The notes under the pieces: model-generated | The model's input: only the letters and a program-made list of their open reading frames with translations | Databases searched by the model: none | Told to the model about the DNA's origin: nothing | Assembly: GCA_025716855.1 (NCBI GenBank) | Contig: JAIXMQ010000205.1 | Location: 1 to 13,097, forward strand | Direction: 5' to 3' | Length of the DNA: 13,097 nt | DNA from: Pilaira anomala | Taxonomy: Eukaryota; Mucoromycota; Mucoromycetes; Mucorales; Mucoraceae | Translations under genes and position numbers: made by a program | Shown here: positions 6,555 to 13,097 of the stretch, piece after piece | Layout: each line of letters begins with the position of its first letter | Position numbering within the stretch: the first letter of the stretch is position 1

Positions 6555-9424
6555 ATGAGCGCCAGTTTATTCTTACAAAGGACTTCAATCAACTTGTGTT
6601 CTAAAGGGTTTATTAGACCTTCCTGGATCAATTCTACAAGTTTAATTTATAAACGTTGGAATTCAAAAAGTACAACAGAGGTAAAAGAAATATATAAAAG
6701 AGTAACACACATATACCTTTTTTGACACTTGAAAGATAGAAATTGAAAGGAAAAGATCCAACAAAATCAATTGATTTGACTAATTTTCCTGCAGAAAATA
6801 TCAGAAACTTTAGTATTATTGCACATATTGGTATATAAAAAAAAAAAAAAAGAAAAAAAGATTAATTTGACAGGCATTAATATGTTTTCTTTTTCCGCAC
6901 AGATCATGGAAAAAGTACTTTGGCAGATAGGTTAGTTTGATGATCTGTACTTAACAAACAAATTACTAAAGATTGGGAATAGATTATTAGAGTTGACGAA
7001 TACAATTTCTGCCTCTGGATCAAATAAACAAGTATTGGATAAATTAAAAGTAGAAAGAGAACGTGGTATTACAGTGAAAGCACAAGTAAAAAAAAAGAAA
7101 AAAAAAATCTATTGCTATGATACTGAAAATTTCATATAATCGTAGACTGTATCCATGTTTTACAACTATAAAGGAACTCCATATTTATTGAATTTAATTG
7201 ATACTCCTGTAAGAACGATAAGTTAACAATAAAAAAAACAACAACACATAGGATTAACAATATACACATAGGGTCACGTCGATTTCAGTTACGAAGTATC
7301 TAGATCATTAGCAGCATGTCAAGGAACATTATTACTAGTAGATGCAGCACAAGGTATTCAAGCGCAAACAGTAGCAAATTTCTATTTAGCATTTGGAGAA
7401 GGATTAGAGATTATCCCAGTATTAAATAAGATTGATCTTCCTGGTGCTGAACCTGAACGAGTATTAAGACAAATTGAAAGTGCATTTGAATTGGATACTT
7501 CATCTATACTTCAAATCTCTGCCAAATCTGGTATTAATATAGATCAAGTATTACCGAGTGTGATTGAAAAGATACCTGCACCCGTTGGATCAAAAGAAAA
7601 ACCATTTAGAGGATTATTATTTGATTCTTGGTACGATAAATATGTAGGTGTTGTTTGTATGTTGGGTGTAAAGGATGGTGTACTTCGAAAGGGTGATAAG
7701 GTTGTATCTGCCTATTCTGATACAAAGTATGAAATTACAGAAGTTGGTATTATGCATCCAGAACAATTACCTACAGGTTATTTGTAAGTTTTAGATTTTT
7801 TTTAAAAAAAAACGGATTTTATAAACTGATTTATATGTAATAGGCATGCGGGTCAAGTAGGTTATATTGTATGTGGTATGAAGAGTGCATCTGAAGCACA
7901 TATTGGAGATACGTTTCATCATTTAGGTCAAGAAGTCGAGATTTTACCTGGTTTTCAACCTGCACAATCCATGGTATTTGCAGGTATTTTTCCTGTAGAT
8001 ACAAATGATTTCAGAAAATTAGATGATAATATCAAGAAATTAACGTTGAACGATGCTAGTGTTTCTGTTCATAAAGAAACCAGTCATGCGCTTGGACAAG
8101 GTTGGCGTTTAGGTTTCTTGGGAACATTACATATGGATGTTTTTAGACAGAGATTAGAAAATGTAAAAGAGTTTACAAGTATATCTTTTTTATTTTATTC
8201 AATTTTAACCCTTTTTTTTTATCCATGTGTAGGAATATGATGCAAGTATTATCGTCACTCAACCAACTGTACCCTATAAAGGTATATATATATATATATA
8301 TATATAATATGTATAACAAGAATGTCTCTCGTATATTAACTATACATCATTATAGTCACTTATAAAGACAATAGCTTCAAATTAGTAAGAAATCCAGCAG
8401 AGTTTCCAGATCTTGAGGAAAGATCATTCAAGGTTGCAAAATTACAAGAACCTATGGTGATTGCTACCATGATTTTCCCTGATGTAAGTAGTAGTAGTAT
8501 ATCTTGAAAAGCTACTGTACTTACTTTTTTTAATAGGAATATATGGGAAAATTGATTGAATTATGTGGAGTAAAGTATCTAAAATTTAATAATAATTCTT
8601 TTTTAAAGAAACTAATTCATCCATATGTAAATAGACTAGAAGAGGTGAACAGTTAGAATACGTTTATGTGGATGAAACGCGTGTGATGATGAAATACAGA
8701 ATGCCTCTTGCAGAAGTTGTAACTGATTTCTATGATGAATTAAAGAGTAGATCTTCTGGATATGCATCTTTTGATTATGAAGATGGTGGATATGAAGATA
8801 GTGACTTGGTCAAGGTAAACAAGAAAAAAAGAAAAATAGAAAATCATCTTTATATATATATTAACTATTATGTAGATGAATGTTCTTTTAAATTCTAAAC
8901 CTGTTGATGCATTATCAGTTATCTTGCATCGCTCACAAGTTGACCTTGTAGGTCGTGATTGGGTTAAAAGATTAAAGGGTGTTATTCAAAGGCAGTTGTT
9001 TGATATTTCAATTCAAACTGCATTAGGCTCAAAAATTATTGCAAGAGAAACGTAAAAAAAAAAAAAAAAGCCTATTTTATATTACTGTCATTTAAGTTAA
9101 CTGATTTATTTATTTAGTATTTCTGCTTTACGTAAAAATGTTACAGCTAAATGTGTATGTATATCTCTTTTAATAAGAACTAAAATAATATTAACATATG
9201 TTTTTTTAATATAGTATGGCGGAGATGCTTCGCGTAAAATGAAATTGTTACAAAAGCAAAAAGAAGGAAAGAAGAGAATGAAAATGATTGGTAAGCACTT
9301 TGTAACAGGGCATAATTCATGTAGTACAAATCATTAATCATAATATTTTTATAAATCATCAGGTAATGTTGAATTACCTCAAAAGGCATTCTATGACTTT
9401 ATGGATAAGAGTAAAGGAACATAA
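6555..9424 (+). CDS. GUF1: Mitochondrial translation factor GUF1 (LepA/EF4 GTPase)
   Basis: This translational GTPase of the LepA/EF4 family acts on mitochondrial ribosomes and supports accurate translation under stress. Fifteen exons: 6555-6680, 6740-6830, 6903-6930, 6983-7085, 7146-7208, 7272-7783, 7844-8162, 8233-8281, 8356-8483, 8537-8569, 8635-8814, 8876-9051, 9118-9154, 9215-9290, 9363-9424. They total 1983 nt, 660 aa; yeast Guf1 is 645. All phases agree. The ATG has ACC before it, and an in-frame TAG at 6543 fixes the start. Residues 1-41 lack acidic residues and look like a presequence. Motifs: G1 AHIDHGKST 70-78, switch [10 protein letters not shown] 109-117, G3 DTPGHVD 135-141, G4 NKID 189-192. 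The EF-G-like [11 protein letters not shown] segment precedes the LepA-specific C-terminus, where ARETI, KCYGGD (614-619) and [10 protein letters not shown] are diagnostic. This C-terminus distinguishes it from EF-G and EF-Tu. Introns are 52-74 nt. Confidence 0.96.
8283..8306. repeat. (TA)12 microsatellite in GUF1 intron 8
   Basis: Twelve perfect TA units lie right at the donor end of intron 8 (8282-8355), so the 5' splice site is G|GTATATATA. Length changes here would alter only the intron. It could serve as a polymorphic marker. Confidence 0.95.
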
Positions 9425-10089
9425 AAACTGTATAAAAAAAAAAACAAAATGAATGTAAATACCCAATTAGAATGTAATAAAATATTTGTCTTGTCTACTT
9501 TTTATTGCTGAGACCCCTCATTTCACTCTTCGCAGTGTCACCAGAACTTTTCTGAAAAAAGACCGCACCATTTTAAATAAAATAGCATGATATCTCTTCT
9601 CTGTTCTCCTTTTTGACACATTTTGATTTCTATAGGAGAGAATCTGAATAACCCTTAATATAATGCCATATGTACATACATTATTAAAACCTTTGTTTCT
9701 TATACGTGAAATATTAAACTGAACACCAGTGAGTCGGAGCCTTATTATTAGATCAAATAGTTGAAAAATTATATTTAGATGAAAAAAGTTTTATTAAAGA
9801 AACGAATGTCAAATTGATTCATAAGTAATCAATACAGAAATGAGTGTGAAATTGAGTGAGTGAGTGTGTGGGAGGAGCTATTAATTGTAGGTAGTGAAAG
9901 TGGTAGGAGCATAAATAGGTAATTAAAAAAGTTGTTGTAAAAGAATTTGTAGTAGTGGTGTAGAGTAATAATAATAAAAAAAAAAGGGTAATTGGTAGTA
10001 TTGTATTAAGGTTGCAACTGCTTGTATAAATATATTAAGTGTAAGTGTATTATTATTTCTATAGGTAATTCATCATGAATTGAGGGTTT
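9425..10089. other. Convergent 3' region between GUF1 and the 300-aa gene
   Basis: Both neighbouring genes end here, GUF1 from the left and the minus-strand gene from the right. There is no supported ORF or RNA gene. The part from 9841 to about 10010 is rich in G and T on the plus strand, with repeated GAGTG units around 9842-9870; on the minus-strand transcript this is a CACTC-rich 3' UTR. An AATAAA on the minus strand (TTTATT at 9790-9795) could end that transcript. Confidence 0.5.
9476..9481 (+). terminator. AATAAA polyadenylation signal of GUF1
   Basis: A canonical AATAAA lies 52 nt after the GUF1 stop and is followed within about 10 nt by the T-rich stretch TTTGTCTTGTC, a typical downstream element. 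Confidence 0.6.
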
Positions 10090-10992
10090 TTATGACAACC
10101 CCTTTGGTGTAAGAGTAAGTCTGACTGTGCTTCCACGACGACCAGTGATTAAATCTTCAAGCTCCTGCATCTTTCTTTGTTTTTCTATACTGATTGTCTT
10201 TGGCACGTTGTATGTCTTTACTTTTCGCGATGGAGTAGATTTACTTGCCTCCATACATGGTTCTTCAATTGATGCAATTGTAGCAGCAGCAGAAGAAGTA
10301 CTGCCTACTTTACTACTACGACGTCTTTCACGTAATTTACTACGAAATGTTTTGCTGACTTGAGTTAATTCACATTTGGGTTGCTTTACGGTAATAGTAT
10401 CTTGTTGTTTATAAATTACAGTAGATGAACAAGAATGTCTACGTCCAGTAGTTGAAGTTACGGCTAAAACATAATCTTCAGAAACTTTTTCTCCTCTTGG
10501 ATCTGTTGCGACAGTTTTACGAGCATCAGCATACCTTGATCGATTCGGGTTTCTTTCTTGTCTAATACTAATTGATGGTATATCAGGTACAAGTTCAAGT
10601 GGGTGAGTAGGTTTATTTGCTTGTTGATTAATTGTTCTAGTATTAGTACGAGGAGCAGGTGAAAGAGAATTAGGTGCTTTTGATTGAGAAGAATAAGGAC
10701 TTCGTTGTTGAGGAATTGGTGGTGGTGGAGAAAGTGGTTGATATAATTCATAAGGAATTTCTTTGCCATTCTCTTTTGAAGAATAAATACTTGTAAAAGC
10801 AGTTCGAGTAGGTGAAACCAAAGAATATATACTGGTAGAATGTTGAAGAACAGGTGGTGATATTTGAAGATGCGATGCAACCTTTCTATTTAATGTTGAA
10901 GGTGTTTGACTGTTGTTATTATACAAATCTATTTGAGGTCGAAATATACTCTTTAATTTTAAGCTTCGTTTTTGTTCAACTTGTTCAATCAT
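10090..10992 (-). CDS. Hypothetical 300-aa Ser/Pro-rich, probably disordered protein
   Basis: An uninterrupted 300-codon frame starts at the ATG at 10992, after an in-frame TAA at 10999-11001, with A at -3. I do not recognise the family. Most of the protein is rich in Ser, Pro, Thr, Gln and Asn and looks unfolded. There is a proline-rich patch (QPLSPPPPIPQQ, about 85-96) and no transmembrane segment or signal peptide. Three basophilic kinase motifs are visible: RRHS 184-187, RRRSS 223-227 and RRGS 285-288. The last 30 residues (EKQRKMQELEDLITGRRGS, then TVRLTLTPKG) are the least biased part and look like a short conserved C-terminal motif. That suggests a regulatory or scaffold protein, which is inference only. 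It converges with GUF1. A 5' non-coding exon is possible, because the region before the ATG is simple-sequence DNA. Confidence 0.7.
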   Translation of the reverse strand: MIEQVEQKRSLKLKSIFRPQIDLYNNNSQTPSTLNRKVASHLQISPPVLQHSTSIYSLVSPTRTAFTSIYSSKENGKEIPYELYQPLSPPPPIPQQRSPYSSQSKAPNSLSPAPRTNTRTINQQANKPTHPLELVPDIPSISIRQERNPNRSRYADARKTVATDPRGEKVSEDYVLAVTSTTGRRHSCSSTVIYKQQDTITVKQPKCELTQVSKTFRSKLRERRRSSKVGSTSSAAATIASIEEPCMEASKSTPSRKVKTYNVPKTISIEKQRKMQELEDLITGRRGSTVRLTLTPKGLS

Positions 10993-11069
10993 TATAGTTT
11001 ATTTTTTTTTTGTTTTTAAAAAAATAGAGGGAAAAGAGGAATTGATTTTTGAGATTTACATATAACGTG

Positions 11070-11089
11070 TATATATATATATATATATA
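11070..11089. repeat. (TA)10 microsatellite
   Basis: Ten perfect TA units lie about 80 bp upstream of the start of the 300-aa gene, in its presumed promoter or 5' UTR. Confidence 0.9.
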
Positions 11090-11165
11090 AATATTTTTTT
11101 TTCTGTGTAAGGAACCGGGGTTACCCAATATTCCAATTTATAGAAGGAGTTATAGGCTAAATAAC

Positions 11166-11189
11166 TTTTTTTTTTTTTTTTTTTTTTTT
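11166..11189. repeat. 24-nt homopolymer T tract
   Basis: Twenty-four consecutive T on the plus strand lie between the 300-aa gene and the weak ORF at 11219-11521. Confidence 0.9.
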
Positions 11190-11218
11190 CATTTGAATTA
11201 AGCGGTGTTTGTTATTTT

Positions 11219-11521
11219 TTATTCAATTGTTCTTCCATTTTCAAAATTAGCAATCCACTGAGTATGTAAAGGTTTGAATATATAAAAGAACAGAAACAAA
11301 AAAAGGGTAGAATTGGATGTCCTTAAAATAGTAAGCTGCTTACCTTTTTCCGTCAAAACTACCACGTTATTTTCGGTACTCGCGTTAGGTTTGATATTGT
11401 TCAATTGTATCTGATAAATATGTATTTTCTTTTTGGGAGAATGGATACATGTAAAAAGCAGCTTAATTACATAGCTATTAGTTATTAAAGCAACAAAGGA
11501 GGTACTGTCAAACTTTTGCAA
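11219..11521 (-). CDS. Weak small ORF (100 aa), possibly spliced
   Basis: A minus-strand frame of 100 codons starts at an ATG at 11521. The middle (NNIKPNASTENNVVVLTEKG) and the C-terminus (HTQWIANFENGRTIE) look coding-like; the rest is hydrophobic low complexity. A perfect donor (G|GTAAGC) follows the TEK codons near 11344, and an acceptor (ACTCAG) precedes TGGATTGC near 11262. The segment between, which encodes a Phe/Leu run, could therefore be an intron; removing it changes the C-terminus. I do not recognise the product. It could be one exon of a small gene or spurious. Confidence 0.25.
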   Translation of the reverse strand: MQKFDSTSFVALITNSYVIKLLFTCIHSPKKKIHIYQIQLNNIKPNASTENNVVVLTEKGKQLTILRTSNSTLFLFLFFYIFKPLHTQWIANFENGRTIE

Positions 11522-11624
11522 TGCTTTTTATAAACGTTTTTATTTTTTTTTTTATATATATATGTATATAAAAGTAATGTTCATGGTACTTTTAAGGTTA
11601 TGTAGTTTTTATTAATAGAACTAA

Positions 11625-11640
11625 ACGGCCATCAGGCCGT
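11625..11640. repeat. GC-rich hairpin ACGGCC-ATCA-GGCCGT
   Basis: A perfect 6-bp stem with a 4-nt loop lies in otherwise AT-rich non-coding DNA and is followed by a pyrimidine-rich stretch (ATTTCTCCTATCCTTTTTT). It resembles a bacterial rho-independent terminator in shape, but nothing around it suggests bacterial DNA. Function is unknown. Confidence 0.5.
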
Positions 11641-12165
11641 ATTTCTCCTATCCTTTTTTGATAGACATTAAATGATATTATTTTATTTCATTTTGTAAGG
11701 TTAATAAGTATAGACATAGACTCCATGTTTTTTATGGGTATAATAGTATAGAATTGTTTCGTCATTATCTCATCAGTGTGATTTTAAAAAAAAAATTAAT
11801 GTTTTTGATGGGGTTTGTATTTATTATAAATATCGTAATGTTACAGTAATGTATGACATTGTAAATAGAAACATGATTCGATAATTTCGTTTTCGGTATT
11901 CTGTATTCGTGCAATAAGAAAGAAAGAAATCATAAATTGTCATTTTATTGACATTGGTACGTCAGTATTCCATGTGGTTCTTGGTCATTAGTTGAATCTT
12001 AAAAAAATGACTTTTTTTTTATCTGACGCCTGTTAAAAGCATCATTCATAATTTAAATGACAAATCACTGATAAAAAAAATAGGAGATGATTTTGCCTGT
12101 ATATATATCACAAGATTGAATTTTTGCCTTGAGTAATCAGGAAACCTTGGCAGCTTTTCTAATCT
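11641..12165. other. AT-rich stretch with no recognisable gene
   Basis: I found stops in all frames, no tRNA-like folding and no long repeats. One 17-codon minus-strand piece near 11947-12000 (DSTNDQEPHGILTYQCQ, then a stop) is coding-like, but it is too short to support and could belong to the degraded frames that follow. Confidence 0.4.
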
Positions 12166-12432
12166 TCAATTAAAGTAACATTTCACACAAATGGGGTGAT
12201 AACTGTTGTTACATCTATACATGCAGTTCGTGCGACAATCTGAAAATCGGTTGCAAATCATGGTGCTGAGTTCGTGTAACGCCCCACCGATTGTTCCAGC
12301 CTGTGTGCCCAATTCCCTATTTTTTCGGATAAAGCTGAATATTTTATTGGAGCCAATAACATAAGGTATATGTGTTACAGCAGCATGAAAAAGTATTACT
12401 GGATTTTTTTTTTTTTTATTTAGAGATGAGGG
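12166..12432 (-). pseudogene. Cysteine-rich open frame, probable remnant of a mobile element or gene
   Basis: A minus-strand frame is open for 88 codons between a TAA at 12433-12435 and a TGA at 12166-12168. It has no ATG before 12261, so it looks like an exon or a broken gene rather than a complete ORF. The middle (VTHIPYVIGSNKIFSFIRKN, then GTQAGTIGGALHEL) and the end are coding-like and richer in GC than the flanks. The last 31 residues hold six cysteines spaced C-x5-C-x3-C-x3-C-x7-C-x2-C, and the end reads HPICVKCYFN. That recalls the C-terminal cysteine-rich domain of piggyBac-type transposases, a resemblance by eye only. An AG acceptor occurs at 12399-12400. The plus strand also has a 47-codon frame across part of it, so strand assignment rests on the cysteine pattern. 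Confidence 0.35.
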
Positions 12433-12520
12433 TTACAAACTGAAAAAAAAATTGATCATAATTCACTTATCAAGCAGGGTTTATTCCACCTGTTTCTCTT
12501 TAAAGAAATATAAGACCATG

Positions 12521-12685
12521 CTAAATGATGCTAATAAAATAAGGTGGATTCTTGGGGGCACCACAATCGGCACCACAAAAAAAAAAAAAAAAATAATAAT
12601 AAAAAAAAAATGCAGGCTTTTGGCCTTTGGAGTTCCTGACTGTGATGTAGATGAATTTATGTGGCGCCTTTTGAGCTTTATGCAT
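12521..12685 (-). pseudogene. 54-codon open frame running through homopolymers, possible upstream part of the same remnant
   Basis: A minus-strand ATG at 12685 opens a frame that begins MHKAQKAPHKFIYITVRNSK. It then passes in frame through T-runs (Phe/Tyr run, 12577-12610), continues as CGADCGAPKNPPYFISII and stops at TAG 12521-12523. The pieces on both sides of the T-runs look coding-like. It lies about 90 bp upstream of the cysteine-rich frame on the same strand, so the two could be parts of one decayed gene. A 78-codon plus-strand frame covers the same DNA. The family is unknown. Confidence 0.2.
12557..12578. repeat. Two direct copies of GGCACCACAA
   Basis: Identical 10-mers at 12557-12566 and 12569-12578 are separated by TC, giving a 12-bp period that encodes CGADCGAP on the minus strand. 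It is probably a slippage duplication next to the 17-nt A run. Confidence 0.8.
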
Positions 12686-13097
12686 TAACTAAAGGCTTCA
12701 TAGAGCTAATATTATATTTATACTTTATCAACCGTATCAGTTCAATTTTAGTTATAAATAAAAACAAATATTTTGCTAATTGATTTTTGCAATCAATTAA
12801 GGATATAATTATAAAAGAAAAAAAAAAAAGTCCACTCTGTAGTTAAGATAAATAAAATAATAATAAAAAAAGTCTAGCTGTAAAAAATGATACAATCTTG
12901 GAGGCAATCTTGAGGGAAACTTATTGGATGGTACATAAAGACAAGACACTTTAAAAAAGAATGGGTTTATTTATGTATGTATATCACAACTCACAACATG
13001 TTAAAGGAAATTAAGTTTAATCTGGACTTTTTGTTTATTACCTTTTTTTTTTATTACAATAATTATTTAAAAAAAGTTACTAGTGCTTTAGCCTTTA
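12686..13097. other. AT-rich stretch with no recognisable gene
   Basis: No coding frame, RNA gene or long repeat is apparent up to the right edge. Short A and T runs are common. An inverted pair AATTGATTTTTGCAATCAATT near 12778-12798 is a local near-palindrome of AT-rich DNA. Confidence 0.4.

Noticed and set aside
9180..9389. Minus-strand 69-codon ORF
   Set aside because: Antisense to GUF1 exons 14-15 and their introns.
6555..9424. Mitochondrial EF-G or EF-Tu
   Set aside because: The C-terminus with KCYGGD and [10 protein letters not shown] is specific to LepA/GUF1, and the [13 protein letters not shown] switch I also fits that family.
10127..10363. Plus-strand 78-codon ORF
   Set aside because: Antisense shadow of the 300-aa gene.
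10464..10880. Minus-strand 138-codon ORF rich in Leu, Ile and His
   Set aside because: It is a frame-shifted reading of the 300-aa gene; its extreme composition reflects the Gln/Pro/Asn codons of the real frame.
12452..12688. Plus-strand 78-codon ORF
   Set aside because: Its Lys/Ile run is a translation of A-runs. The rest cannot be distinguished from the competing minus-strand frame, so it is discussed there and not called as a gene.

Overview
The window looks like nuclear DNA of an early-diverging fungus, most likely Mucoromycota/Mucorales. It is AT-rich and has many short introns (mostly 52-91 nt, GTAAGT-like donors, TAG/CAG acceptors). Its homopolymer tracts are long and its intergenic stretches sizeable. 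This placement is inferred from gene content and architecture; no search was run.

Layout. 1-723: non-coding, with a short open frame entering from the left edge. 724-1723 (-): two-exon SURF4/Erv29 cargo receptor of the early secretory pathway. 1724-3331: gene-poor, with a GC-richer island (1886-2016), several short decayed-looking coding fragments and a perfect 9-bp hairpin. 3332-6343 (-): nine-exon mitochondrial Hsp78/ClpB disaggregase. 6344-6554: 211-bp divergent promoter. 6555-9424 (+): fifteen-exon GUF1, the mitochondrial LepA/EF4 GTPase. 9425-10089: shared 3' region. 10090-10992 (-): single-exon, 300-aa, probably disordered protein of unknown function. 10993-13097: mostly non-coding, with one weak small ORF (11219-11521) and decayed open frames on the minus strand (12166-12432, 12521-12685), one of them cysteine-rich.

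The two central genes belong together functionally. Hsp78 rescues aggregated matrix proteins and GUF1 supports mitochondrial translation under stress. Both begin with an acid-free, arginine/lysine-containing presequence, and they are transcribed divergently from one short intergenic region that carries two tandem AGGGG stress-type boxes.

The most striking observation is in HSP78. The reading frame can only be kept by inserting a one-nucleotide exon (T at 5745 on the minus strand) between two ordinary-looking introns of 64 and 60 nt. It completes a Val codon (G|T|C) at a position that is V/I in ClpB proteins, and with it the nine exons sum to exactly 2490 nt (829 aa plus stop).
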